Of a DNA stretch of 64,000 nucleotides, positions 1 through 7,180 are shown in pieces (within the stretch, counting starts at the first letter, position 1; each line of letters begins with the position of its first letter). Source of the DNA: Nitrosococcus watsonii C-113. Lineage in GTDB: Bacteria; Pseudomonadota; Gammaproteobacteria; Nitrosococcales; Nitrosococcaceae. The DNA lies in contig NC_014315.1 in assembly GCF_000143085.1 (NCBI RefSeq), forward strand, positions 2,634,001-2,698,000, read 5' to 3'. The notes beneath the pieces are model-generated. The model had not been told where the DNA came from and did not search any database. It saw only the letters and a program-made list of their open reading frames with translations. Position numbers and translations under genes: made by a program.

Positions 1-2
1 GC

Positions 3-1031
3 ACCAAGGTGGAGCTTGGAAAACTGCATAAGCAGCTTAACCAGCAAGCTCTCACTATTAACAAGGCAATAGTCGAGCATACCCAGAATCTTATTGGTAA
101 GCTACGGGATGAGGTTAATATCCTCTATAAGGATATCCAGGGTGGCAATGGAGATGCGCCGCCCATTTGGCTCAAACTACCCAGCGAAGAAGAAACCAAT
201 AAACAGCGCATTCAACTTCTGATAGACTTTTCTGAAAACCGCAAAGGTGTAGTGCCAAGTGGGTACCTATGTGACTCACAAGTCCATACACTTGCTTTAA
301 GCTTACGGCTCGCGGCTATTCGCCTCTTCAATAAGCAAGCGCGAACCATCATTCTTGATGATGTAGTTACATCCTACGATGCGGATCACCGTAAAAATAT
401 TGCAGCGATGTTGGCGAAGCACTTTGGTGACTTCCAGATTATTCTCGCTACCCACGATGAACAATTCTTCAGCCTCCTTCAGGATCACCTCCCTCCCTCC
501 AAGTGGGCATTCCGACGGATCACTAGAATCGAGCCCGGTTTTGGTCCTAATTTTCACGATCATTTAACTCCGGACGAGGTTATCCAATCAAAGCTGGATA
601 GCGGCGAAAGTGCTGCTGTCCAGATACGACAGGCTGAAGAAGAATGGCTGCTCAGGATATGCCGGGATTTTGGTACAAAGGTTGTGATTCGCTCTGTAGA
701 GCGTGCCTACAAATATGACCGGAGCGAACTGGCGGATGCACTAGCCAGCTTTTTGAAGGGAATTGATATTTCTCCCCCGAAGGTTCCCGGCATTTCTAAT
801 CCTTTTCTTTTCAGCCTTCAGCGAGGTTCCGTGGAGAATTTAAATAGCCACTTCTCCGATAATCCGAGCCAATCTGCATCCATAGGCGATGAAAGGGCAC
901 GCTGGGAGGAATTCAAGTTCTTTCGAGATAAGTTTACATGTCCGAATTGTGGTAAGCGCCGTTTTAGGAGACCACATGGTTTTACGAAACCCATGTGTAG
1001 AAGTTGCCAAACACCATTTAATTTTTCTTAG
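3..1031 (+). CDS. SMC/RecF-like ATPase, C-terminal part (cut by window edge)
   Basis: The reading frame is open to the window edge, so the N-terminus with the Walker A motif is missing; a GTG at 9 is probably internal. What remains shows the C-terminal half of an SMC/AAA_23-type ATPase: a helical coiled-coil-like start, a signature-like stretch SGYLCDSQVHTLALSLRLA, a Walker B TIILDDVVTSYDADHR and an H-loop ATHD. After the ATPase core comes a further region ending in a zinc ribbon (CPNCG and CRSCQ, last 30 residues), which is unusual for housekeeping SMC proteins and suggests nucleic-acid contact. Two small genes follow at 7 and 5 bp, so the three probably form one operon. This arrangement resembles multi-gene phage-defence operons, but no named system is recognised. 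ATPase assignment is firm; the biological role is inference. Confidence 0.8.
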   Translation, partial: TKVELGKLHKQLNQQALTINKAIVEHTQNLIGKLRDEVNILYKDIQGGNGDAPPIWLKLPSEEETNKQRIQLLIDFSENRKGVVPSGYLCDSQVHTLALSLRLAAIRLFNKQARTIILDDVVTSYDADHRKNIAAMLAKHFGDFQIILATHDEQFFSLLQDHLPPSKWAFRRITRIEPGFGPNFHDHLTPDEVIQSKLDSGESAAVQIRQAEEEWLLRICRDFGTKVVIRSVERAYKYDRSELADALASFLKGIDISPPKVPGISNPFLFSLQRGSVENLNSHFSDNPSQSASIGDERARWEEFKFFRDKFTCPNCGKRRFRRPHGFTKPMCRSCQTPFNFS

Positions 1032-1038
1032 GTTGAGA

Positions 1039-1458
1039 ATGTCCAAATCGCAGAAACTAACTGAGTTCCATGTTTTAGAAGTTTTCGTTGATGAAATGGA
1101 AGCGCAAGGGCGCAGCAAAAACCTTGTCCGCCTAAATCTTGATGAGACATTTGCCAAGAGGGTTTCAGAAAGATTAGGAGATTCTATTTCGTTAGATACG
1201 ATTCATGAACTAGCGGATAGATGTCTTGCTAACGAGTGGCTTGAACCCAAAGTGATGGGAGGTGGCAACTATGGGGGTCTAGAGTTGACGACTACAGGCT
1301 TTGGCGTAGTTCGTTCTCGGCAACGCAAAGAGCAGCAGCTGGCGGAAAGATCTCTTCTTAAGCGAGCCTCTGATTACATAGAGGATCACAAAGGTCTATT
1401 CGTTGCATTCGCCGCGGCAATAGGACTTATAGGGATACTTATACGACTACTGAGGTAG
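1039..1458 (+). CDS. Small protein with predicted helix-turn-helix-like region and C-terminal membrane anchor
   Basis: The ATG at 1039 lies just after the stop of the upstream ATPase and gives 139 residues; an in-frame extension upstream would overlap the ATPase gene heavily and is rejected. The first 100 residues are mostly helical with a compact winged-helix-like pattern. The last 21 residues (LFVAFAAAIGLIGILIRLLR) form one hydrophobic segment, so the protein is probably tail-anchored with its soluble part in the cytoplasm. It is sandwiched between the ATPase and a zinc-ribbon protein. In a defence operon a membrane-anchored partner is often the effector, but no family is recognised and the function is unknown. 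Confidence 0.72.
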   Translation: MSKSQKLTEFHVLEVFVDEMEAQGRSKNLVRLNLDETFAKRVSERLGDSISLDTIHELADRCLANEWLEPKVMGGGNYGGLELTTTGFGVVRSRQRKEQQLAERSLLKRASDYIEDHKGLFVAFAAAIGLIGILIRLLR

Positions 1459-1463
1459 GTAAT

Positions 1464-1700
1464 ATGGAAGGTATTGAACGAAGAGTGACATTGGTCTGTT
1501 TGTTTTGCAATTCCCCACTTCAAGGCCCGGAAGATGCCGAATATGCCTCCGGTGATGTGATCGAATGTAACGAATGTGGTGAGTCCAATGATTACGACAG
1601 TGTCGTTGAGGTCGCTAAGGAAAAAGGAGTCGAGGAGGTATCAGAAGAAATTCAGCGGCAGCTTAAGAAGGAATTGGGCAATCTATTCAAGACAAACTAA
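1464..1700 (+). CDS. Small zinc-ribbon protein
   Basis: A 78-residue protein with a four-cysteine zinc ribbon: CLFC near residues 12-15 and CNEC near residues 35-38, followed by an acidic and then helical C-terminal half. It starts 5 bp after the preceding gene, so the two are almost certainly co-translated. It is the second zinc-ribbon-bearing product of this operon; the ATPase also ends in one. No named family is recognised. The cysteine spacing suggests a structural zinc site for protein or nucleic-acid contact. Confidence 0.7.
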   Translation: MEGIERRVTLVCLFCNSPLQGPEDAEYASGDVIECNECGESNDYDSVVEVAKEKGVEEVSEEIQRQLKKELGNLFKTN

Positions 1701-1703
1701 ATA

Positions 1704-1967
1704 TCATGGTGATAACGGGACGTATCCCCGCCTTGTTTTCTGCTTCATGAGTTTTTCCCCCGCTGCCACGGCTTCCTGCTCACTGTCATACCAGACTTCC
1801 CGCACGGTGCCGGGGCTGCCGATCCTGCCCCATTCGCGGATCAAGGCCCAGGGGCCAAAGAGCGTCTGGGTGATGATAATGCGGTAGAAGCGAAACTGGC
1901 GTTTCTCCGGGTCTCGTTTTTCCAAGTAGGCCGCTCTCATCCAATCTGCTTCATTGGGGTGATTCAT
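1704..1967 (-). CDS. WGR domain protein
   Basis: An 87-residue protein from the ATG at 1967; upstream in-frame codons to 2039 lack a good start context. It consists of one WGR domain, with FRFYRIIITQTLFGPWALIREWGRIGSPG carrying the W-G-R signature, then a conserved tail with a YDSEQEA motif. WGR domains occur in PARP-like proteins and in short bacterial proteins, where they are thought to bind nucleic acid. It converges on the zinc-ribbon gene with 3 bp between their stops. A degraded second copy of the same gene sits at 5270-5375. Confidence 0.82.
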   Translation of the reverse strand: MNHPNEADWMRAAYLEKRDPEKRQFRFYRIIITQTLFGPWALIREWGRIGSPGTVREVWYDSEQEAVAAGEKLMKQKTRRGYVPLSP

Positions 1968-2058
1968 GCCCGCAGTGTACCGCCCTCCAGGCGCAGGACA
2001 AACTCCCGCCGTATTTCCAACTTGCAATGTGCCCCGCATAAAATTGCTACCTTGCTCG

Positions 2059-2088
2059 ATGAGTATAAAAGGTATATTTTATACTCAT
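2059..2088. promoter_or_regulatory. Perfect 12-bp inverted repeat over the brnT start, probable BrnA operator
   Basis: ATGAGTATAAAA at 2059-2070 and TTTTATACTCAT at 2077-2088 are perfect inverted arms around a GGTATA spacer; the right arm includes the first bases of the brnT start codon. BrnT/BrnA operons are autoregulated by BrnA binding to palindromes in their promoters, so this is the likely operator. No Shine-Dalgarno sequence is visible before the ATG, so the transcript may be leaderless or very short. Confidence 0.75.
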
Positions 2089-2350
2089 GCACGTGTTCAC
2101 GTATGACGAAGCGAAAAGCCAAGCCAACCTGAAGAAACACGGTATCGATTTTCTTGCGGCACAGGCGTTATGGGCCGATCCTGACGCCCTGGAAGTGCGG
2201 GCAAAATCAGATGACGAGCCCCGATTCATTGTGATTGGCCTTATAGACGGGCGGCATTGGTCTGCTGTTGTCACGTATCGCGAAGATAAAATTCGCCTGA
2301 TTTCCGTCAGGCGTTCACGTAAAAAAGAGGTGCTGCTCTATGAAAGCTAA
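2087..2350 (+). CDS. brnT: BrnT family ribonuclease toxin
   Basis: An 87-residue protein of typical BrnT length. It shows the family pattern: FTYDEAKSQANLKKHGIDF near the N-terminus, a central DEPRFIVIGLIDGRHWSAVVT block and the C-terminal IRLISVRRSRKKEV. BrnT is a RelE-fold ribonuclease neutralised by BrnA. The ATG overlaps a perfect palindrome and has no visible ribosome-binding site. The 3' end overlaps brnA by 11 bp, the usual toxin-first order of this family. Confidence 0.92.
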   Translation: MHVFTYDEAKSQANLKKHGIDFLAAQALWADPDALEVRAKSDDEPRFIVIGLIDGRHWSAVVTYREDKIRLISVRRSRKKEVLLYES

Positions 2351-2582
2351 AGACTTCGACAAAAAGTTTGACCGGGGTAAAGAGGATATAGTTGATGAAC
2401 TTGATTTGTCGACTATGCGTCGTCCTAATCAGGAGCAAAAGCGAATTAACGTTGATTTCCCCTCTTGGGTTGTTGATTCGCTTGATCGCGAAGCGGCACG
2501 CATAGGCGTTACTCGCCAGTCCATTATTAAAGTCTGGTTGGTCGAGCGCTTGCGCTCTGAAGCGGCTAACAAGTCTGGTTAG
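2340..2582 (+). CDS. brnA: BrnA family antitoxin
   Basis: An 80-residue protein overlapping the toxin gene by 11 bp. The N-terminal half (KDFDKKFDRGKEDIVDELDL) is the toxin-binding extension of BrnA, and the C-terminal half (RINVDFPSWVVDSLDREA, then RIGVTRQSIIKVWLVERL) is a ribbon-helix-helix DNA-binding domain. It should bind BrnT and repress the operon through the palindrome at 2059-2088. Both genes appear intact, so the pair is probably functional. Confidence 0.9.
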   Translation: MKAKDFDKKFDRGKEDIVDELDLSTMRRPNQEQKRINVDFPSWVVDSLDREAARIGVTRQSIIKVWLVERLRSEAANKSG

Positions 2583-2735
2583 CGGACGGTGTTAATAAGG
2601 AACTATCATTCTCATACAATTGATCTGATTCGCCTCTTGGCGGCTTTGGCCAGATGAGCCGTTACAAGAATATGTATGGTGGAGTGCGCGAGCACCGAAC
2701 CCTTAAGTGTGCTGTTTACTCTAAGGGAGCAGTCT

Positions 2736-3197
2736 ATGGAACCCGTTATCGTCATTGTGTCGGCCTTCGCGGCCGGCGCTGCCGTTGCTGTTAAGTCTAC
2801 GACTGAACAGGCTATCCAGGATGCCTACCAGGGCCTCAAAGCGCTCATTCAGAGCAAGTATGGGGATGTTGCTTTGGAGACTTTGGAAAAGAAACCCGAA
2901 TCCGAGGCAAAGCAAGCCTCGGTGGCCGAGGACCTGACCGATGCCGACGCTGGCAACGATGAGGAACTACTGGACCAAGCCAAGGCGCTACTCGATGCCA
3001 TCAAGGCCCATGAACCGCAGGCGGCCGCCACTATCGGCGTTGACCTGGAAAAGGTAGAAGCCGAATACATCCGCTTGAAGGACATCCTGTCGACAGGCAC
3101 GGGTGTTCGCGGCCGAGACATCAAAACTCGTGGTGGCGTCGAGGTAGAAGGTGTTAGGGCAGGCTATAATCCGGAGACCGACCCAAAAAAATCCTAA
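2736..3197 (+). CDS. N-terminal domain partner of the STAND ATPase (probable frameshift donor ORF)
   Basis: The ATG at 2736 follows a GGGAG ribosome-binding site at 2724-2728 and gives 153 residues; the longer upstream version is rejected on that basis. It begins with a hydrophobic, alanine- and glycine-rich segment (IVIVSAFAAGAAVAV), continues with an acidic helical region and ends with a glycine-rich stretch (RGRDIKTRGGVEVEGVRAG). This is typical of short N-terminal modules fused to STAND/NACHT-type ATPases. It ends at TAA 3195-3197 directly after a run of seven A. In the -1 frame the open frame continues without a stop into the ATPase ORF, so this ORF probably encodes both a free short protein and the N-terminus of a fusion. 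Confidence 0.78.
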   Translation: MEPVIVIVSAFAAGAAVAVKSTTEQAIQDAYQGLKALIQSKYGDVALETLEKKPESEAKQASVAEDLTDADAGNDEELLDQAKALLDAIKAHEPQAAATIGVDLEKVEAEYIRLKDILSTGTGVRGRDIKTRGGVEVEGVRAGYNPETDPKKS

Positions 3198-3225
3198 CGG
3201 CGGATGGTGAATCCCTGCCGCCGTT
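3173..3225 (+). promoter_or_regulatory. Candidate programmed -1 ribosomal frameshift site
   Basis: Three elements occur in order. GGAG lies at 3173-3176. The heptamer A AAA AAA lies at 3185-3191, with zero-frame codons AAA 3186-3188 and AAA 3189-3191. After a 4-nt spacer there is a perfect stem, AACGGCGG 3196-3203 with CCGCCGTT 3218-3225, around a 14-nt loop. The zero-frame stop TAA is at 3195-3197. In the -1 frame translation continues to 5227. This matches the SD / slippery / stem arrangement of the dnaX signal; that it works is inference. Confidence 0.7.
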
Positions 3226-3361
3226 CGCCGTTTATCTTCAGGATGTTTCCGCTGACGGTCCTATCCATATTCACGATATCGCCATTCAGCACCTCATCCA
3301 GGGCGTTGCCGCCCTGTCTACCGACTATGCGACTCGTGTCGAGAATTTCCTTATTGAATAC

Positions 3362-5227
3362 TTGGGCACACCTCAGCACCCTGTCCCTTTCGGAGGACGC
3401 GAAGAAGACCTGGCGCGCCTTGACGCCTGGCTTGAGGAGCCCAACCACCCTCCCTATCGGTTGTTAGCAGCCCCGGCGGGTCGGGGCAAGTCGGCCCTAC
3501 TGGCGCGCTGGAGCCGACGGCTCTTGGAGCGGGAGGACCTAGCGGTAGCGTTCTTTCCGGTCAGTATCCGCTTCGGTACCAACTTGGCTCGGGTGGTCTT
3601 TACCACCCTGGCGGCACGTTTAGCGAAATTCCACGGTAAACCTTTACCCGCCAAGGCCGATCCCAAATCAGAGGATTGGCAGGGGCTAGTGGCAGATTAT
3701 CTTGCCCAACCGTTGCCCGGTGAACGCCGGCTGCTGGTCATCCTGGACGGCCTGGACGAAGCCGCGGGCTGGGAGGCCGGTCCCCACCTGTTTCCCTTCA
3801 ACCTACCCGCCACGACCCGCATGGTCGTCTCCGCCCGTTATGTGGCCGGAGATAAGGACCCCAGTGGTTGGCAGCGTCGCCTGAATTGGGACACCCCCGG
3901 CCGAGCGGAGACCATGACGCTGGAGGCGCTGACGCCCTTGGGTGTGGCCGACGTGCTCACGCAGATGGCCTTCCCCCTGGACCGGTTAGGCGCTAATGTT
4001 GATATTGTGGCTGAGCTGTATCGCCTGAGTGCAGGTGACCCGCTGCTGGTGAAGCTGTATGTGGACGATCTTTGGGCGCAGGGCGAGGAGGTTACCCGCC
4101 TCCGCCCCGAGGACCTACGCGGCATCCGGCCGGGTTTGGAGGGTTTCTTTAAAAAGTGGTGGGACGATCAACGCCAACTGTGGGAAGAGCGAGATCCATT
4201 CGAAAGACCCGTCGTTGAGGAATTGTTCAATCTCTTGTCCTGTGCTCTTGGCCCGCTGAATCATGAGGATATGTTTTGTCTAGCTTCTTCCTCTACAGTT
4301 CGCCTGACCACAAGGACTTTGGATGGTGCTCTAAAACCCCTCAAGCGTTTTATCATGGGTGATGGGCGCAGCCAAGGCTATGTCTTTAGCCATCCTCGGC
4401 TAGGTATTCACTTTTATGAGCAACTCAGCAAACCCGAATGTGAAAAGTTAGAAACGCGGTTCCTCTCTTGGGGAGAGGAGACGCTAAAAGCCTTGAACCA
4501 GAAGCGGTTCGAACCGAAAGCGGTATCGCCTTACGTGGTGCAATATTATGGAGCTCACCTGGAGCGAGCCAACCAAGGGGTCGATGCCTTTCTGCCCCTG
4601 GTCAGCGATGGTTGGCGGCAAGCCTGGCTTCATCGAGAAGGTGCCTATGGGGGATTTCTGAGTGATGTACAGAGAGTCTGGCGAAAAGCAGTTCAGGTCA
4701 ATTCGCAGCGGGTTGCAGGAAACCAGCCAGCGCCTTACCTGGGTCTTGAAATCCGCTGCGCTCTCTGCCAAGCCAGCATCAATAGCCTCGCCGGCAATAT
4801 TCCATCCAATTTGCTGCTTTCGTTGGTACAACATGAAATTTGGAGCCCTGCACAGGGATTAGCCTATGTCCGCCAAGTTCCTGATAAGCAGGAAAGAGTT
4901 TCGGCATTTAGACAGTTAGTTCCCCATCTACGGGCTGAAGAGCGGGAAGAGGTGCTGGGCGAGGCGCTGGCCGCCGCGCGGGCTATTGAGGAGGAGGGGG
5001 TTCGTGCCCAGGTGCTAAGGGTGTTAATAAACAAACTGGTAAGTTTGTCTTGCGCTTTTCTTTATCCGCTTTGGCAAAACACACTTCCGGTTCTGGCGTC
5101 TCAAAGACGATCTGACTTCCTGAATGACATCCGCACACTCACTCCTCTGATTGCTAAAATAGGTGGACAAAAGGCGGTAGAGGAGACCTTTCGTGCCATC
5201 AGGAATGTGATGCGGTGGTGGCCGTAA
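3362..5227 (+). CDS. STAND/NACHT-like ATPase with C-terminal helical repeats
   Basis: TTG 3362 is the first usual start codon, giving 621 residues, but the frame is open and protein-like back to 3191 (57 codons with no ATG, GTG or TTG), so the real product is probably a -1 frameshift fusion with the ORF at 2736. Counted from 3362, Walker A APAGRGKS is at residues 37-44 and Walker B LLVILDGLDE at 124-133, both of NACHT/STAND type. A winged-helix-like region follows, then a C-terminal area with helical-repeat character (EREEVLGEALAAARAIEEEG, RAQVLRVLINKL) ending in the motif NVMRWWP. STAND ATPases act as signal-sensing switches and many serve in phage defence. Neither an effector nor a target is recognisable here. 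Confidence 0.85.
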   Translation: MGTPQHPVPFGGREEDLARLDAWLEEPNHPPYRLLAAPAGRGKSALLARWSRRLLEREDLAVAFFPVSIRFGTNLARVVFTTLAARLAKFHGKPLPAKADPKSEDWQGLVADYLAQPLPGERRLLVILDGLDEAAGWEAGPHLFPFNLPATTRMVVSARYVAGDKDPSGWQRRLNWDTPGRAETMTLEALTPLGVADVLTQMAFPLDRLGANVDIVAELYRLSAGDPLLVKLYVDDLWAQGEEVTRLRPEDLRGIRPGLEGFFKKWWDDQRQLWEERDPFERPVVEELFNLLSCALGPLNHEDMFCLASSSTVRLTTRTLDGALKPLKRFIMGDGRSQGYVFSHPRLGIHFYEQLSKPECEKLETRFLSWGEETLKALNQKRFEPKAVSPYVVQYYGAHLERANQGVDAFLPLVSDGWRQAWLHREGAYGGFLSDVQRVWRKAVQVNSQRVAGNQPAPYLGLEIRCALCQASINSLAGNIPSNLLLSLVQHEIWSPAQGLAYVRQVPDKQERVSAFRQLVPHLRAEEREEVLGEALAAARAIEEEGVRAQVLRVLINKLVSLSCAFLYPLWQNTLPVLASQRRSDFLNDIRTLTPLIAKIGGQKAVEETFRAIRNVMRWWP

Positions 5228-5266
5228 GGTGCTGGCTGCTGACACTGATCTGCGACAAGCTTACTT
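5180..5266 (+). repeat. 87-bp direct repeat, copy 1 (3' end of STAND gene)
   Basis: This segment covers the last codons of the STAND gene (EETFRAIRNVMRWWP), its stop and about 40 bp downstream. It matches 6637-6723 at 81 of 87 positions by eye. The two copies bracket a Tn3-family relic. Confidence 0.85.
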
Positions 5267-5269
5267 CAA

Positions 5270-5375
5270 TTCTCGGATCATAGCCTACGGGCCGAAGAGC
5301 ATCCGCGTAATCATGATGCGATAAAAGCGAAACTGCCAATTTCTCCAGGTAGGCTGTTCTCATCCCCTCAGCACT
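5270..5375 (-). pseudogene. Relic of a second WGR gene
   Basis: The stretch aligns with the middle of the WGR gene at 1704-1967: the blocks for FGPWALIREW and for FRFYRIIIT are still readable on the minus strand, with several substitutions and a deletion near 5340. No complete frame remains. With the intact copy it brackets BrnTA and the STAND genes. Confidence 0.65.
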
Positions 5376-5402
5376 GTCGCAAAAAACTTCGGTTTTAGAA
5401 CT

Positions 5403-5954
5403 TCAGGCTGGGTCGGTTTCCAGATACCGATAGACAGTGGCTTTTGAGAGATCGTATTCTCTCATCAGGTCTTTAATCAGCGCGCCGCTATTTCTTTTTT
5501 CACGCAGCTGGGTCACTTGCTGAGGCGTCAGTTTTTTCCTCCGACCGAAGGCGACGCCACGTTCTTTGGCTTTGTGGATGCCGTCCATTTGCCGTTCGGC
5601 GCGGATTTCGGTCTCGAACTGGCCGATGGCCCCTAACATATTAAACAGGAGACGGCCCGTTGCATCGCCGGTGTTGATGCGCTGGTCTAGCACCTGAAGG
5701 TCTACCTGCTTGTGCTTCAGAGATTGGGCGATCTGGCACAGGTGGAAGGTGGAGCGCGCCAGCCGGTCGAGGCGGGTCACCACCAACACGTCGCCCTCGC
5801 GGACATATTCCAGGCAGGCTTTAAGGCGGGGACGGGCATCGGAGGCGCCGCTGTGCTTTTCCTGGAAGAGCTTTTCGCAGTGCGCCAGCTTGTCGAGCTG
5901 GACATCGAGGCTTTGTCCGATTGAGCTGACGCGGGCATATCCGACAAGGGCCAT
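5403..5954 (-). CDS. tnpR: Serine resolvase/invertase, Tn3 family TnpR type
   Basis: A 183-residue small serine recombinase of full family length. The catalytic serine lies in GYARVSSIGQSLDVQLDKL near residue 11. The family motifs DVLVVTRLDRLARS and GRLLFNMLGAIGQFETEI follow. The C-terminal helix-turn-helix is DLMREYDLSKATVYRYLE. It resolves cointegrates of a Tn3-family transposon. It is divergent from a broken transposase gene at 6086, with res-like repeats between them, the standard Tn3 arrangement. The gene itself looks intact although its transposon is dead. Confidence 0.92.
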   Translation of the reverse strand: MALVGYARVSSIGQSLDVQLDKLAHCEKLFQEKHSGASDARPRLKACLEYVREGDVLVVTRLDRLARSTFHLCQIAQSLKHKQVDLQVLDQRINTGDATGRLLFNMLGAIGQFETEIRAERQMDGIHKAKERGVAFGRRKKLTPQQVTQLREKRNSGALIKDLMREYDLSKATVYRYLETDPA

Positions 5955-5980
5955 GATCTGATTTCTTTTGCGTTTCGTTA

Positions 5981-6045
5981 TGTCTAAGGCAATGTGAGAA
6001 TGCCATTTTGAGACATGGAAAAAGACACGTCAAGGGGCGTGTCTT
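5981..6045. promoter_or_regulatory. Probable res region of the Tn3-family relic
   Basis: Between the divergent tnpR and tnpA remnants there is a 35-bp segment with inverted ends TGTCT...AGACA (5981-6015), like a res subsite. A second inverted repeat follows, AAGACACG 6022-6029 with CGTGTCTT 6038-6045. The position and TGTC/GACA ends fit resolvase binding sites that also overlap the divergent promoters. Confidence 0.55.
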
Positions 6046-6085
6046 GCAAAGTATCGTTTTAAAAACAAGAAAACAGGTTTTTATT

Positions 6086-6636
6086 ATGCCAAGAATGAAT
6101 ATTCTCAATCGGACCGAACAGGAAATGTTCGATACACCCCCGGTTTTTAACAGAGCCGAGCGCAAGCAGTTCTTTGACTTTCCATCTTCTTTGCTGGAAA
6201 CGGCCCTGCGCCTGCAAAAACCTGAGAGCCGAATGGGATTTTTGCTGTCCTGCGGGTATTTCAAGGCGGGAAAAAGATTTTACAGACCGCAGGACTATCA
6301 TCAATGATCTGTGCGCAGCTAAAACCAAAGCTGATATTTTACCGCTGTGTTGATGTGCTGATCCGCGAGCATATTCAGCTTCCCGGTTATAATCAGCTTT
6401 CAAACTTGATTTTGACCGCACTTAATCAACGCAAGAGAGATCTGGCCATTGTCATCGAAAGAGAACTTAGCCCCGATGCCCTGACCTTGCTGGATGGGAT
6501 TTTCGAACAAGAAGGCGAGGATAAACACGCCCGCTACAAACTGACGCTGCTTAAAAAGCTGTCTCAATCCACCAAACCCACAAAGATAAAGGAGCGCGCC
6601 GATGATCTTGCCTACATCGCGGAGATTTATACCAGT
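6086..6636 (+). pseudogene. tnpA: Tn3-family transposase, N-terminal remnant
   Basis: From ATG 6086 the frame encodes an N-terminal DUF4158-like segment of Tn3 transposases (MNILNRTEQEMFDTPPVF, RMGFLLSCGYFKAGKRFY). The frame then shifts near 6302, passing through NDLCAAKTKADILP in a third frame, and again near 6350, resuming as REHIQLPGYNQLSNLILTAL and LLKKLSQSTKPTKIKERADD. It stops abruptly at the 87-bp repeat at 6637, so about 180 of the roughly 1000 residues of a full transposase remain. With the resolvase it defines a dead Tn3-type element. Confidence 0.78.
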
Positions 6637-6723
6637 GAGGAGACCTTTCGTGCCATCGGGAATGTGACGCAGTGGTGGCCGTAAGGTGTGGGCTGCTGAC
6701 ACTGATCTGCGGCAAGCTTACTT
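6637..6723 (+). repeat. 87-bp direct repeat, copy 2
   Basis: Second copy of the STAND 3'-end segment at 5180-5266, with six differences. It is joined in frame to the transposase remnant, so a chimeric ORF ends with the same EETFRAI...WWP tail. On its right it abuts an EEP nuclease relic. Confidence 0.85.
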
Positions 6724-7099
6724 TGGTTTGAAAGCGCGCCGCGAAAGGCTCCCGAGCAAAGAGGTTACCCGGATCCAAATAGACCACGGCGCCGCCCGTA
6801 TAGTCGATCACCTCTTCACGCCAGATAAAAGCATAGAATTCTTGGTAGCGCTTGGAGCGCCCGACGCTCGTTTCCGAAACCAGTGAAAACTAATCCGCCC
6901 CGGTTTGTTGCTCCAGAGTTTCAACCCAATGCTGGACGGCCGCCTCGTTCATCACCTCCTGCGGAGCAACGAAATCATAGGGTGCCACCACGGCTCGAAT
7001 CCCCAGGATAGCATGCCTTAAGTGGGGCAAGGGAGCTCGCGTTTTACCAGGCCGAATAATCCCGGAGAATCCCCCCCTACGCCGCTCACGGAAGTCCAT
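6724..7099 (-). pseudogene. EEP-family (DNase I-like) nuclease, central fragment with stop codon
   Basis: On the minus strand one frame reads RAVVAPYDFVAPQEVMNEA, the QEVM catalytic region of the endonuclease/exonuclease/phosphatase family, then VETLEQQTGAD. A TAG stop at 6888-6890 interrupts, and the frame goes on with LVSETSVGRSKRYQEFYAF, VYLDPGNLFAREPFAARFQT. These blocks correspond to the middle of DNase I-like secreted nucleases. The C-terminal SDH motif is missing because the gene ends at the 87-bp repeat. A second decayed EEP fragment lies at 11162-11384 beyond the DUF262 pair. Confidence 0.72.
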
Positions 7100-7180
7100 G
7101 GGCTGGCAGGATTGAAGAAAACGAGCCCGAAGCCGATAACAGAAAAGTCTTACTCAATCTAGTGGAAGCCCGATTGACCT

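Noticed and set aside
2676-2735. Upstream extension of the short STAND partner ORF
   Set aside because: The ribosome-binding site at 2724-2728 favours ATG 2736, and the extension lacks protein-like character.
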